Positions 13,501-26,544 are shown, numbered from the stretch's first letter. The stretch: DNA of 64,000 bases from Ailanthus altissimus (GCA_946807835.1 OX327697.1:18796001-18860000), one strand, 5' to 3'. Notes: a model not told the origin generated them from the letters alone. Translations and numbers: made by a program.

Positions 13501-15426
13501 ATAGTTTGGATTTGATGGTATTTATGGAATGAATTGTGTAGGAATTATGATATAATATTCATATATAAGAAGGATATATGAGTCAAGAATGATATATTCT
13601 GATTTTAGAATAATTAGACATCGTTTGATGTATAAAATATTTTTTGTTAAATGTAAGTAGTCATAATGACAGGTTTTGAGAAACCAAGTAATTGGACCAA
13701 TTCGATGTGATAAGTGCAATATGTGTAATTTTGTAAGCTATTTAAAGTGTTTTGTATGAATGTTAAGACTCATGAAAGGATTAATCTCCATTGATAGGTT
13801 AAGGAGATTTAAGCCTTGTAACTGAAAGTGCTAAGAGGTAAGTATACTAGACTTTTTACTGAAATCACAAAAAATATAGTAATTGTTATGTATGATTTTG
13901 TAAATGTGGTTAGGAATATGTTTATGTGTCAAAGTATATTTTGATATGAAATGTGAAGATATATGTTTATGAATGTGAGCATAGACATACATGACATATA
14001 TCTGTTTTTAAAAGTGTGCTTTCAAAATAAAATGTGTTTAACAAAGAGAGCTTTTGAAGTGTAATATGTCCATTAGAATAATTTTGTGCTTTGAGGATGC
14101 TTGAACTCACTGTTGACTTGGTAGGCATTTTATGTGATTCGTGGACCTTTTATGTATGTCTTTTTCTTCTGGATTGGTATATGTTATGTGTTTCGTATGT
14201 AGGGAGGATTCTATTGGTACTTAAAGGAAGAATGAGTCATCACATTTGTGTGGTGGCATATTGGTGCATGTGAGAGGACTCACCGATGATCAGGGTCAGG
14301 GTTTACTTTTTACCTTTGAGTATGAGTATTATATATGTGTAATTTAAAACCTCACCTGTACTATTCCTCTCATACGATATGTACCTACGAGTGACATTTG
14401 GCTCATTATGTGATATGTGATATATAAGTCATACTAAGTAGTAGTAGTTGAGTGATGGTATTTCTATTATATATTTTGAAGGAAAGTGTAAGCGCTTACC
14501 TGACATGTGATTTGATAAGATTTTGATTTTGATTTATCACAACATATCATACACATGCATTATGTACATATATGTATTTGTATTTGATATAAGAAAAACT
14601 AGTATGCTTACTGAGTTTTATACTCATTATACTTTGTGGTAATTTCAGGTAAATAAGGTACACGTGTACTTAGCGGATTTGGCAAGACTTCTGCTGTTCC
14701 TTGGGTTTCCTAAGTTGCTAGGTTTCTGAGTGTTTCGTTTGGGAACACGTGGGATAAGATATTTGATTTGTCCCTATTGAATAAATACTTATATATTATT
14801 TTATTGTATGTGGTTGGATTTGGTTTAAGTTTCACCAAGTGTGGTTATTGGTTGATATTAAGTAAGAATTTGCAGTGAATATATTCTGGGCTTTTGGTAA
14901 AAAGTTGCTACTGGTGATATAATAGAGTGTTAATCTTTGAGAAAACTCTGCGTATCTCCGGTTTACTTATTGTCCCAGTCATAATTCAATTGTTATAATT
15001 CTAAAAAAAATATTGAAATGAATGTTTAAATATTGTCAATAAAAGTTTATGTTTATATGTTAGGTTATAGGTTGATTTTAGTGTTGAACTTACTAGTAAC
15101 TTGCTAAGGATTCCTATGTTGAGTTAAAATTTAAAATTTTAGGTAATATTATTTATGAATGCACATTTTTGAATAAATTTAAGTGATGTTGTGTGTCGGA
15201 TCTTTTGGGTCTGGGGTGTGACAATCTTCGTTAGGTAAGTATTTTTACATCTTGTTTTAGCACAATTGTTCATCATATAAATTTTGCATAATAGTTATAT
15301 ATGAGCATATATGTGATATATTTATTTAATTTGTTAAACTGGGTGTATTTTGCTAGCATGTTTCAACCGTATATAGTAAAATTTTAAATTACATGTACAC
15401 TCATATATCATACACTTAACTCAATA
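10565..15426 (+). repeat. copia-2 5' LTR (5'-truncated, interrupted)
   Basis: 10565-12359 plus 15229-15426 align with the 3' LTR at 20370-28476. The start is lost: the first recognisable match is at GCATATATTAAG. The end reads ACTTAACTCAATA against ACTTAACTCAACA in the 3' LTR. The middle is occupied by the solo LTR at 12360-15223. Confidence 0.8.
12360..15223 (+). mobile_element. solo LTR of a Ty3/gypsy element (Tekay-like chromovirus type)
   Basis: This block interrupts sequence that is continuous in the other LTR of copia-2. It ends GGTCTGGGGTGTGACA, a common ending of gypsy LTRs in plants. It contains TGGCAAGACTTCTGCTG and the GTGGTAATTTCAGGTAAA region typical of large Tekay-type LTRs. 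Flanks ATTTT (12355-12359) and ATCTT (15224-15228) are a 5-bp target duplication with one change. The first bases are TATAG, so the expected TG has probably mutated to TA. No coding frames or primer site are inside; a (GAA)n stretch lies at 12700-12740. Confidence 0.65.
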
Positions 15427-15428
15427 AA

Positions 15429-15440
15429 TGGTATCAGAGC
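15429..15440 (+). other. copia-2 primer binding site (initiator tRNA-Met)
   Basis: TGGTATCAGAGC is the standard copia site complementary to the 3' end of initiator tRNA-Met. It is two bases after the LTR end, which fixes the LTR boundary and the element's orientation. Confidence 0.95.
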
Positions 15441-16771
15441 AGGTTAAATTGAGTATATGATAATGCGCGTTATTAAATATGTCTAACATGGTGATGTATT
15501 ATATTTGAACAACTTGATGATGATTAAAATTTGAACGTTGTGATGTTTGATATTTAAACACAATAATGAACAAATTGTGGTATAATATTCTTGAACATGA
15601 TAGTATTTAAAATTAAAGCATGATGATGTTTGGATATGATACCCAAGAGAAAATAGTAAAAATTAGAGGCGAAAAATAATGTTCAAAAGGTCAAAACACT
15701 GTTCTAGCAGCCAGTGCTACTGCGCCAACATACTGACCTGAGCACTGTGGAGCCAGAAGGTTTTAATGCTAAATGCCTTGATGTTCGTTCGTTTGTCGGC
15801 ACCGCGGCGTCTAGTATTGGAGAGCAAAAAAAGGAGTACAAAATATTTTTTGGAACATTATATAGTATTATGCTAAAATCTTCAGTTTTTAACGCTGATC
15901 ATTTCGAACATAATACTTCTATTTGAAATTTTTGCAAGTGAAGTATATTTAATACAATTATAATTGTTATATAATTGTATTAAAATTTAAATTATTTGTT
16001 TACGTTGTTAATCATAATGGGAGCCTTATTGGTGGAGGTTAGTTGTGCTTGCGTAAATAAATATTTTAATTATTAGTTAAATTAGTATATGATGTGAAAA
16101 TTTATTATAATTATTAATAATAATTAAATTTAAATCTCTGTTAATAAGATTGAATAGTATTATATTATGAGATAATATTATATAATGATCATCTTGTCAA
16201 TAAGGTGTTAGACAAGTCATTTCAGTCACTCCCAATATCGCTACAGTTTGAGAAATTGGTTAGGGTGATTCGGACTATGTCAACCAAACATAAAATGTGG
16301 CAAATAAATGCGAAAATACTATCCTAGATCTCTACAGTATGTCGGTAGTATCGGTAATATATATTTAATGATTGACAAGTTAATCTGAAATACATTTATC
16401 TTAGATCATTACAGTGTGCGGATAAGGTGTGTTTAGGATCAATAGTAAGAGTTGTATGAGATATAATTAACAAGAGTTGTCTACCTTTAGGGTTTACAAA
16501 GGCTAAGATCTCTAAAATGTATGGCTAGAGTAAAATGCCAATGAGGTTCACTTCCTGCTATACAATTTAAAAGATTAAACTATCATTTTTTCTTTTAAGA
16601 GATTTAAGAGATTATGTAAAGTAGTGGAAGGGCATATTTAGATTAAAAATTATATAAAAGTTATATCAATGATCTAAAGCATTATTTATTAACAATTAGA
16701 AATGTTCCGTTAAACATCTCTAATTTTATCTTATAGTGATAAGGTTAATATCTTATAAAGATAAAATGATT
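15441..16771 (+). promoter_or_regulatory. copia-2 non-coding leader with modular repeats
   Basis: About 1.3 kb between the primer site and the likely gag ATG (16772). It holds a decayed GC-rich palindrome array (15700-15815) and four related boxes of about 22 bases at 16232, 16323, 16399 and 16502. The last three share an AGATC...CTAC/AA core. Spacing and flanks match those of the copia-4 leader. Two words, TCTTATAGTGATAAGG and TCTTATAAAGATAA, precede gag where copia-4 has three hairpins. Confidence 0.7.
15700..15815 (+). repeat. decayed GC-rich palindrome array in the copia-2 leader
   Basis: Words such as CCAGTGCTACTGCGCC, GAGCACTGTGGAGCC and GGCACCGCGGCGTC correspond to the GCGCTGSSGCGCTG-type units of the intact array in copia-4 (52641-52905). 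Many CG pairs have become TG or CA. It lies at the same distance after the primer site as in copia-4. Confidence 0.6.
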
Positions 16772-19700
16772 ATGAGTAACCCGTTAGTATGATTGATCAA
16801 GGCACATAAACTATAGGGTACCAATAAATATTTGGACTTACTTATAAATCTAAGAATTATTATAGATAAATAAAATACTAAGATATATTATAGATCATAG
16901 ATAATATAAGGGGTGTTTCCAATAATGTCTCTTGAGAAGAGATGGAAACTTATCAAAATAGTATTAAGAATAATTTGAAAGTTAAATCATATATCTTGGC
17001 CTATTTAATGATTTTCGGTAGGAACATATGCACATGAGATGTCAAAGTAGTATTAAGCTCAATATGAAATTTACTTAATATATCTAAATACTTATATAGA
17101 GAATATTCACAATGGAAAGTATTTTCATTATAGTGAGATTTTAAATAGTAAGAGTTATTATTCAAAGAACTTTTACTTAGAAAAGATAAACTTCTTAAAT
17201 ATTTGTTTATTAATAATTGACATTTCATATGCATATGATATGAAGAAGTGTAAAGATATAAGACACTGTATCTCTTTCTCATATCTGTAAGATGTTGCAT
17301 AATTTAAGCAATACTAAAAAACTATGAAATGAGAAATACAACTACACATAAGAAATGGAGATTACCTAGACGTGGTAGCTATTAGGACTTTTAAGTCATT
17401 TCTCAATTCTATTAAAAGCATTATGTTATATAGTTATTATTTTGTGCCAAGAATAATTAAGTGAAATATATTACTATCTGTGTTAGATAAAGAGGTTTAT
17501 CATAAAAATATTAAGAATAGTTCCACCTGTTTATATGATAATAATGGTAATGTTTTGCTAACTGAGTCTCAGTTAATAAATGACTATTATATCTTACATA
17601 CAATAAGAAATGCATAAAAATGTCTAGGTGAACATAACTAATAGTATTTTGAAAACTTTGAATAATAATGAATTATAGCATAAATGATTAGGTCATGTAG
17701 CCGTGAGACGACTATCCCGTCTAGTTGAGGATAGTCAAATACTTGATATGACCATAGAACCTTGTCTAGTTTATGAATCATGAATTCAATGGATATTAAC
17801 TAAATTCTTATGTAGGTGTTGGTCACCGAGCTATTGATTCATGAGAACTAACACATAGTGATGTATATAATCTAATGAATCATACTGCCATTGGTAAGTT
17901 TCAATTTTTTGTTATCTTTATCATGATTTGATACGATACAGACATATGTTTATGGAAAATATAGGTCAATAATTTTTTTAGTGTTCAAAGAATTTCGACT
18001 AGATGTAAAGAAATAAACCACTATATATATTGAACACCTTTGATTAGATTGAGGTTGTTTATACATAAGTAGTAAATTAATATATTATTTAAAGGACAAT
18101 GAGATTCTAACTCAATATAGTTCTCTGGGTACTCCCTAATACAAAAGTATTATTGTAGTAGAGAAACCAGACTTTGTTAGATATAATATAATTAATGTTA
18201 TGTTTCATCGATCTTCTAAAATATCTAAAGGGTTATGCTTTAGAAACTGCTACTCACTTATTGAACAAACCTCTATCATAAGTTGTTACTTTTACTACAT
18301 ATAAGATATGAACTTGAAGGAAACATAATTTTAAGTATATTAAGATTTAGGGTTATTCTACTTGCATAAGACTTACGCAATAAGATATACTTGGACCCAA
18401 GAGATACAAGTAGTTATTTATAAAAAATCCTAAAGATTCCATTGGATATTAATTCTATAATCTAAATGAACGAAACTTGTTCATTGATAATAATCCCACT
18501 TTCTTAGAGAAATAGTTTCTTATGGGTTATGTAGATTGTAGAAAGATTGAATTTTATAAATTCAATCAGGTTGAAATTGAACTGACAATGGAATCTAAAA
18601 AGGCTACATGTTAAGTATGTTCGTACCTCAAAGGTGCTTCTGGTGTTTTCTTAGTTGAAGAAAATAACTATATGACTTAGAGAAAGATAATGTTAGACAT
18701 CATTTAGATTGACAAGATGCCAGAAAATTAAAAATTAACTTTAAGCATGACATTAAAGCCTAGGACTTGATTGTGCTTTCTTTAGGACTTGTTCTTATTG
18801 GTTATAAAAGAATTTACGCATAAGAAGTGTGGGCCCAAATAAAGGTAGAAACCTTCAAAGCTCGATTGCTGTAAAAGGTTACACTTAGTGGTCTAGGATT
18901 GATTATGAGGAAACCTTTTCACTAATACATATGCTAAAGTTAATTCAAATTTTGTTGGATATTACAGTATGTTAAACTCTTCATTTTGATGAGATAATTA
19001 AAGAGTCTAATTTCATTAAGAACGAAGAGAAAGTATGTGTATTCAGAAAGATAATGAGAGCATAAATTATATTTATAATTTTCTATATGAATAACACTTA
19101 TAATCATAAACGATAATGGTATATTGCAAGTCAGTTAGTTAAGAGTTATTTGAGTAAGGACTTCTCTATAAAAAATTTGGCAGAGACTTCCTGTATACTA
19201 AGTATAAAGTTTTATAGAGATAGAGTTAAAAATGGATAGGAATCTCCAAATCTTTGTATATAGACTAAGTCCTAAAAATGTGCAATTTTAATAACTATGA
19301 GATAGTTAATGTATCTTTCGTGGTATTAATGCTTCTAGGAGGAAGTATCATCAAGTAGAAAATAAAAGAGTTAGAATATCTAAAATACAATATACATCAG
19401 CTAGAGGTAGCTTGATGTATATCATGTTATGTACGAGACCTAGATCTTGATGGCTGTAAGTGTTATGACCATTGAATAACTGTCAAACATATCTAATTAT
19501 ACTTGAGAGGTACAAAGGATAAGTTTCTAACTTATGGAGAAAGCACAAATGAGAGAATACAAAGACTCAAACTTTCAATCTGATCTGGATGATAGATAAA
19601 CTATATTTAATTTATATTTCTTCTCAACGGTACTACAACTTATAGAATGAATGCAATTCAAATGTCCACACTTGGTTCTACCTTAGAGGTAGAATATGTT

Positions 19701-20023
19701 GCAACTTGAAAAGCCTATAAACAAATCTATATGGATGCTCAAGTTTATTCTAGAGTTTAGAATAATTTCAAGCTCAATAAATCATATCCGATTAAAATGC
19801 AACAATAATGGAGTAACTGCTCAAACCAAAAAACTATAAAACACATCAAAACATGAATTCAAATACCATATAATTAGAAGTACCTTAGCTAATAAAGATA
19901 TAAAAGTATCTAGGAAAGATCCTTACAGATTATAGCGGACCCTCTATCTAAAACCTTAACTCTTAAAGTATTTGGAAAACACGTATAGTCAATAGATAAT
20001 AAATACCATTATAAATGGTACTA
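16772..20023 (+). pseudogene. copia-2 gag-pol remnant
   Basis: Gag probably starts ATGAGTAACCCG (MSNPL) but stops within a few codons. A GAG-pre-integrase motif LGHVAVRRLSRLVED is read near 17690. An integrase-side motif, ETATHLLNKP, lies near 18245. A reverse transcriptase start, IDYEETFS, lies near 18900. The RNase H end DPLSK is near 19936. Many stops and frameshifts are present. Order and spacing are those of a complete copia polyprotein, so the element was once full length. The closest relative in the window is copia-4. Confidence 0.7.
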
Positions 20024-20437
20024 GAGCAAGTGAAAGTTGGTTGGATTTGTGCTTACGTGCCATCCCATTATGTATAAATATTTAATTATAGATTTATACA
20101 ATTATAATTTCTAATTAAGTCGTTAATATTATCAATTATTAAATGGTATGATGCTTGTTACGTTTTATACATTGTATGATATGAATGAGTTCAGATATAG
20201 TTTAAAGGAGTTTAAATCAGTGCTAAGAGTTAGCAACGCTAATAGTTATAAGTACTAAGAGTTAGCAGGTTGTAAGAGTTATCAAAATCTAAAGAGTTAG
20301 AGTATTGTCTGAAATAGAACAAAGACCTGAGAATATAATAATAATGATGTAGCTGCAAAGAGTTGCATATGGTGCTAGAAAATATCATTATGCAAGTATG
20401 TTTTCAAACACTATCTTCCTAATCTAATTTCATCGAT

Positions 20438-20600
20438 GTGGGTCTATTAGTGAAACCTATTAATATATATTAGTGTATGTCAATATCTGGATGGTCCAGA
20501 TAGTTAATCTTAGCAAACCATAAGTTTAGTGAAAGCTTGTATAGAGATACAAGTATTCAGTGAGGACTAGATACCGATTAGACTCACGAGGACCTCCAAT
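20438..20600 (+). repeat. left copy of the 163-bp target duplication
   Basis: This LTR segment is repeated at 26545-26707 with three differences, all transitions. The two copies flank the Athila-like insertion directly. Confidence 0.9.
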
Positions 20601-22040
20601 TCCCCCAAACTTAAATACTTGCTTGTCCTCAAGCAATAAAATAAAACTAAGAGAGAAACTAAGGGTTATACTTGACTCATTTAACAAAACAAAATATACT
20701 AATACTAGTAAGATGATCAAAATCATTGTCTCAAAGGCTGACGAAATAGTACAAATCCATAAGGTAGATAAATAGCTATTAATAATTCTAAATTATCTTT
20801 ATTTAGTCCCTCATTCTTCCTCATGAACAATCACCATGTGTGTGTGTGTAAAAGTAGCAAGGAAAAAGCTAAACCATACTTTGATTTACTTTATACTTTA
20901 GTTCGTACAGAAAAGATGGTGTCTCAGTATTCAATTTGTATAATGACACTTTCATAAGCTTGTCTTTACTATCCCTCTCCACTAATGTAGAAAATCACAT
21001 GTCTAGGGATCTATTTAGGACTTTACTTAGCTTGTAACATAAGGCTAGGGTTAAGGTGGGATAAAAGAATAAATATATGAAGTTCAATTCACACCATGAA
21101 CACTTAGATTTTACTTAGAAACCTCTTGATCTTCTTTTCCTTGTATTATCTCTTCCCCCAAACTTATTGTGTTTCCCATCTTTCTTTTCAACCTTTATTT
21201 TTCAAAAAATTTCTTCTTTTTCTTAAGTTGGGGGTATTTTATTTTCTCTTTTATTTATTTTTCTTTTTTTTTCTTCAATTTTATATACCCCCAAACTTAG
21301 ATTGATAAATACCACCCAAACTTATTTTTCTCATATCACCACAACCTTTTCCTTTCAAGAGTATTTCTAAGCAAATGCAAAGTTTATGGTATTATAGGTA
21401 AATTTCTAGATAAGTAAACTTTAAGTCTTGGGCTTGTAATGTGGTTAAACCAAAGAATAGGTAATTAGGCTCAAAATAGGGTACTAGGGATAAATATACT
21501 CTAAAAGGTAGGGTAGAAAGGCTCAATCAGTCCAAAGATTGCCTAATGTCATTTCCCTATTCATCTGTTCCCTAGAATTTTGCCTCAAGTAGTAACTAAA
21601 GACAAGTTCTAGAGTGTCGGTCTTCGAGACTGTGGTGTACTCCCTAAAGCATAAGTATCTCTAAGTAATAATTATAACTATTCATGCTTATAAAGTGCTC
21701 AAAAATTTGGTGATAATAAATAAGGTCAAATTTGTTCCTAAACTTAGATAATCAAAATTGTTTCAAGTATCTATCATTCCTTAGGGATTTGTAAAAAAAA
21801 TAAATTCAGCCATGTATTCTTTTTCTTATCATAGACTAATGATCATCTTATAAAAAAAAACCTAATAAAAACTAATTAACTAAAAAAAAATTAAGTAACT
21901 AAAAAAAATTTAACCCACAAGAATGACTACCCAAATCCTGCAGCAAAATGAACACAAGAAAGTGTTTCCCACCCCCAAACTTAATTTAGACATTGTCCCC
22001 AATGTCGAAAAATAAAGAGGTGAAAGTAAGAGACTTCCCT
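20601..22040 (-). other. Athila-like 3' non-coding region with five purine tracts
   Basis: No coding frame. The word TAAGTTTGGGGG on the minus strand occurs at 20602-20613, 21155-21166, 21288-21299 and 21972-21983, with a shorter form (GGG) at 21314-21323. The copy at 20602 is at the element's end and fits the polypurine tract used to prime plus-strand DNA. The others are extra copies. Pol should lie here and has been deleted. Confidence 0.7.
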
Positions 22041-22255
22041 GGTCAATTTTCGCTGCCGCACTGACTCTCTATCACTAGGGCGATGTTCTGGCGCTGCCGC
22101 GATAATAATCTGTCGCTGTAGCGCTGAAGGCTGATTTCTGCACAGTTACTGGAATTTGCGCTTGCGCGGTAATGAGTGTACTGCGGGGGCGGCGGTGTCT
22201 CGATTTTTCTGTCACTGCCGCGCCATGTTATTCAGCTGGAGCGCTGAAATTCTTG
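22041..22255 (-). repeat. GC-rich palindrome array after the Athila-like gag-protease
   Basis: About eight units, for example GCGCTGCCGCGATAA, TCGCTGTAGCGCTGAA, GCGCTTGCGCGGTAA and CAGCTGGAGCGCTGAA, spaced 20-30 bases apart. They match the unit type of the array inside this element's LTR and of the copia arrays. It lies just beyond the protease stop. Confidence 0.75.
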
Positions 22256-22381
22256 GTTTTTTTTTTTTAAGATGCTGAAAAAAATAAAAAAATGATAATA
22301 ATAATAATAATACTTTCCTTGGGTTGCCTCCCAAGTAGCACTTGATTTAACGTCATCGGCTTGACGGGGCTTTCTTTTCTT

Positions 22382-24961
22382 TTATGGTGGGTCGAAGATG
22401 CTGATGGAAGCATTTGTGTAAGTGATCTTGCTGGCTTTCTTCTTTTTTGGCTTCCATATTTTTGCAATTAAACCTCGGGTAGTATCTTTTGCTGCATTCT
22501 CCTTATGTCTCTCCGGAAAGACTTTAATCTTAGACCGGGGAGATGGTTCTTCCTTTTCTTTCTTTTTGCTTGCTTCCTTGTGATGCTGCTTTTTCTTCTT
22601 CTCTCTTGCCTTCCTATGCTTCAATGCTCTTTTTCGGATGTGAGGATCCAATGTCTCCATATCTTTAATTTGCTTAACGCTTGGATGCACCACATTAATG
22701 CAGAAACAGTCTTCATTTTCAGCTGGTAATTTGATCTCTTTGAGGACCTTAAAAGTGACTGTATCCTCTTGTACTCTCATGGTCAACTCCCATTTTTGCA
22801 CATCAATAATTGTTCTTTCAGTGGCTAGGAAGGGTCTTCCAAGGATGATTGGGATCTCCTTGTCTTCTTCCATATCCAAAACAATGAAATCGATAGGGAA
22901 GATGAATTTATCGACCTTAGCCAACACATTTTCAATTAATCCCTTAGGATAGGTGAGAGAACGATCTGCTAACTGAAATGTGATATTTGTTGGTTTGGCT
23001 TCTTTCAGTCCCAACTTTTTATACACGGACAATGGCATAAGATTGATGCTAGCTTCCAGTTCACAAAGTGCTTTCCCAAAATCATAATTCCCAATTGAGC
23101 ATAGCATGGTGAAACTCCCAGGATCTTTGAGCTTTGGAGGTAGCTTCTTTAGGAGGATGGCACTACACTCTTCCGTCAGGGCCACAGTCTCGAAGTCATC
23201 TATTTTTCTCTTCTTTGATAGGATTTCCTTCATAAATCTCACATAGCTTGGCATTTGCTTCAGTGCATCTGCAAAAGGAAGATTAGTATGTAATTTCTTA
23301 AAACTATCAAGAAATTTAGAAAATTGCTTATCTAGTTTCTTCTTTTGCAGCCTCTGAGAAAATGGAGGTGGTGGAGTGAATGACTGCGTAGGTTGCTTCT
23401 GCGGATTGATACTGGTATCTTCTGCTGCATTGTTACTTTTCTGTTCTTGTACTTGAATACCAGTTTCTATGCTTTTCTGTGTCTCAGCACTCTTCTCTTG
23501 GCTTCTTAGCTGCTGTAATCTCTGAGGAAATGATATAGGTGGTCTATATGGTTGCACGTCATCTTGCTGGACCACTATTCCCTTTTCCTTCTCTATCATC
23601 TCTAAAAGCTGTGGTTGAGGAGTGTTGTCATGTAAGACTTTACCACTTCTTAGGGAGATGGCTTGGCACTGTTCTACACTTCCTTTTGGATTGACTTCAG
23701 TGTTACTTGGTAAAGTTCCTGGAGGGCGATTGTTTATTGTTGTTGCGAGCTGTCCTATTTGATTTTCCAAGGCTCTAACTGAAGCTGCTTGACTTTGAAG
23801 GAGTGCATCTGTTTTCTTCATGTATTGTAAGAGCATGTCTTCAATGTCTGGTTTCTTCTCTTATTGTACTTGTGGTTGAAAGCCAGGGGGAGCTTTGGAA
23901 TGTTGTCCTTGATTATTGTTGCTCCATGAGAAGTTGGGGTAATTTCTCCATCCGGGATTATAGAAATTTGAATTGGGGTTGTTGCGGTTAAAGTCTCCTA
24001 CATATTGAGCAGTCTCCATGCATTGTCCATTAGCATGATTGCTTCCACAGAAATCGCAAGTGATGGGTTGACTCTTGATAGCATTAACTCCCAAGTTGCT
24101 TAATTGTTTGGTCAAGAGGTTGACTTGGGCAGATAATGTAGTCAAAGTGTCTACTTCATGTAATCCAGCGATCTTTCTTGTGGTTGACCTTTCGGTTGGC
24201 CATTGATAGGCATTGGACGCCATCTCATCTAGTAGATCATAAGCTTCATCGGTGGATTTGTTCATGAGTGCTTTTCCAGCTCCAGCATTTACTATCGTTC
24301 TGAATTGACCGGCTAATCCATTATAGAATGTTTATACAAGTAACCACTTTGGAACTCCATGATGAGGACATTTTCTTTGCATATCTTTGTATCTCTCCCA
24401 TGCCTCATAAAGAGATTCTCCATCTAGTTGTAGGAATGATGTGATGTCGTTCCTCATCTTAGCAGTTTTAGCAGGTGGAAATAATTTGGCGAGGAACTTT
24501 TGTGCAAGATCATCCCATGTAGCTATGGATCCAGATGGAAGTGATAGTAGCCAGCTTTTTGCTTTGTCTCTCAAGGAAAAAGGAAATAATCTTAGTCGAA
24601 TTGCATCATCAGACACCCCATTGTACTTGAATGTGTCACATATCTCCAAGAAGTTAATAATGTGCATGTTTGGATCATCATTGGGTAGTCCACCAAATTG
24701 TACCGAATCCTTGAGCATTTGAATTGTGCTTGGCTTGATCTCAAAGTTGTTAGCTTGAACAGTTGGTCTTTGGATGCTCGAATGGATTCCATTCACTAAG
24801 GGAACAACATACTCCTTTAGTGGTCTTCCTTCATTGTTGGGTGCAATTGGTACTTGATCTTCCATGGTGTTGACTTGATTTTGCTCTCTTCTAATTCTTC
24901 GTAAGGTTCTTTTAATTTCTGGATCAAAAGAAATCAAGTCTTTACTTTTCGATCTTCGCAT
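22382..24961 (-). pseudogene. Athila-like gag-protease, broken
   Basis: Gag starts MRRSKSKDLISFDPEI and includes the retrotransposon-gag core (FLEICDTFKYNGVSDDAIRL through WDDLAQKFLAKLFP). One frame continues through a CDFCGSNHANGQC zinc knuckle near 24050 and a long linker. It ends in a retropepsin-like domain (about 22700-23120) containing LADRSLTYPKG and IPIILGRPFLAT. Two in-frame stops, near 24330 and 23860, both look like CAA to TAA changes. The aspartic protease motif, normally D-L-G-A-S in this group, reads ELEAS, so both the catalytic Asp and the Gly are lost. The C-terminus is Lys-rich. No pol follows. Confidence 0.85.
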
Positions 24962-25080
24962 GTACCTCGAAAGAAAGTAAGTAAAACTAAATTAAGAAAA
25001 ATAAAATAAAATAATAAAAAAAATTTTGAAGTAAAAACTAGAAAGATTGGTATTAATATTGGCGAAAAAGTAGTTAATTA

Positions 25081-25098
25081 TCCCCGGCAACGGCGCCA
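25081..25098 (-). other. Athila-like primer binding site
   Basis: The minus strand reads TGGCGCCGTTGCCGGGGA, the primer site characteristic of plant Athila-type elements (tRNA-Asp has been given as the primer). It starts six bases after the LTR end. Confidence 0.9.
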
Positions 25099-25104
25099 AA
25101 AACT

Positions 25105-26544
25105 TGATGCGATATTTCTATATCATAAAATTAAGTACAAGTATACACTATCGTATGCAAGTAATAAAGAGACTAAATAAGTCGGATGTCGAACCCACAT
25201 AGATAATTTTTTTCTTTTAAACCAATTACTAAAATGATATCTTTCTAATAATTATTTAGATAAATAAAAATCTAAGAATGAATGTAGAAAATGTAAAAAT
25301 AAAAACACAATGTAAAGAGAATAGGGAGATAGTAACGTAGAGAGAACCTAGAATTAATACTATCCCTCAATAAGCTTTCTAATGATTAATCTTCTAATAT
25401 TTAACTCCCTTAGTCTTTGTTATCGATCAAGACACTAATGTATTCACAAGCCTCTTCCAAGGTCATGCAAGCATATCTTACTTTACCAAATACCTATATT
25501 CCTATGGTACTTGTAATAAATTAAGATTCATTAAGATTAAGTCTTATTGATCATACATGCCAATTAGGTATATTCCTATCCTAAATTGAAACTTGCATAT
25601 ACAACATTGAATGTTACTCTACAATCATGCATCAAATTACCTAGGTCTAAATATTATGATTCCTCTTTTGAGTTTATCAATAATATTACCAACTCATTCA
25701 CCATATATTGGCCAGATATATTGAAGCATTAAACACAAGTAATTTGAATATCAAGGAACTAAGTTTATTAAATATTCGAAAGATATGGCAATTAAGCACA
25801 CATATTGAGTTCAAGTATTAACCCTAGAAAATAAGTTTAGCTCATGGCTACAAGAGAACAGCAGTAAAAATAATTATAAATTATGATACAATTATTAGCA
25901 AACCGATATAGACGTTGAATTGCTCTTAATTGCGTTGCCTAAGAACTCTTGATGCCGAAGGACGTCTTGTATCTCTCTCTAAAATTGCTTCAATTAAGCT
26001 CCTATTGCTCTTCAAGACTCGTGCTCTGTATTCTTGGTGCTCTTGGGTCGTCTTGGATTGATTCTTAAAGGCTGGGAACGAGTGGCGTTTTATAGGGATT
26101 GATATGAGCTTGAAAATCTCAATTCTCGTCGGACTAGGACTCGCACTACCGCTGGCGCGCTATGAAGTTGTTGCTGGGGCGACGCGTGAAAAAGCCTTCA
26201 CTGCTGGAGCGGTGGGATGATAGCGCTGGGGCTCTGGAGTGTCGCTAGTGCGGTAACTGTCTGGCGATGGGGCGCCAGATGCGACTTCAACAGGTCGTAT
26301 TTCTTATTTCGATCACTATTACAGCGCTGGGGCAACAATACTTGTGGCGCGGGGGCACTGGACTCATAATTTGAAAACTTTGCATTTTAGTCCCTGTTTT
26401 CGCTCCTTTTGCATTCTTTCTTTAAATTTCATTCAAGTCCTTATAAATAACAATAATGCACATAAATAGCCATCTATTCTCATAAAATCATAAAATATCA
26501 ATAATAAAAATATGAGAAAATATATGACAAATTTGCCTTTATCA
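25105..26544 (-). repeat. Athila-like 5' LTR
   Basis: Begins TGATAAAGGCAAATTTG and ends ATATCGCATCA on the minus strand (TG...CA), 1440 bases. It includes a GC-rich palindrome array at 26131-26365. Its end is fixed by the primer site six bases further on. Confidence 0.85.
26131..26365 (-). repeat. GC-rich palindrome array in the Athila-like LTR
   Basis: About eight units such as TTGCTGGGGCGACGCG, TAGCGCTGGGGCTCTG, TGGCGATGGGGCGCCAG and CAGCGCTGGGGCAAC. The surrounding LTR is AT-rich, so the island stands out sharply. Confidence 0.75.

Larger units (their letters stand above)
20601..26544 (-). mobile_element. one-LTR Athila-like Ty3/gypsy element lacking pol
   Basis: On the minus strand the order is LTR (26544 down to 25105), tRNA primer site (25098-25081), gag-protease (24961-22382), a non-coding stretch, and a final polypurine tract (20613-20602), after which target DNA follows directly. 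There is no 3' LTR and no reverse transcriptase or integrase. The primer site type and the gag and protease sequence place it in the Athila/Tat group. It cannot move on its own. Confidence 0.85.

Noticed and set aside
15714..15926. 70-codon plus-strand frame after the copia-2 primer site
   Set aside because: It lies in the non-coding leader across the decayed palindrome array, and gag starts at 16772.
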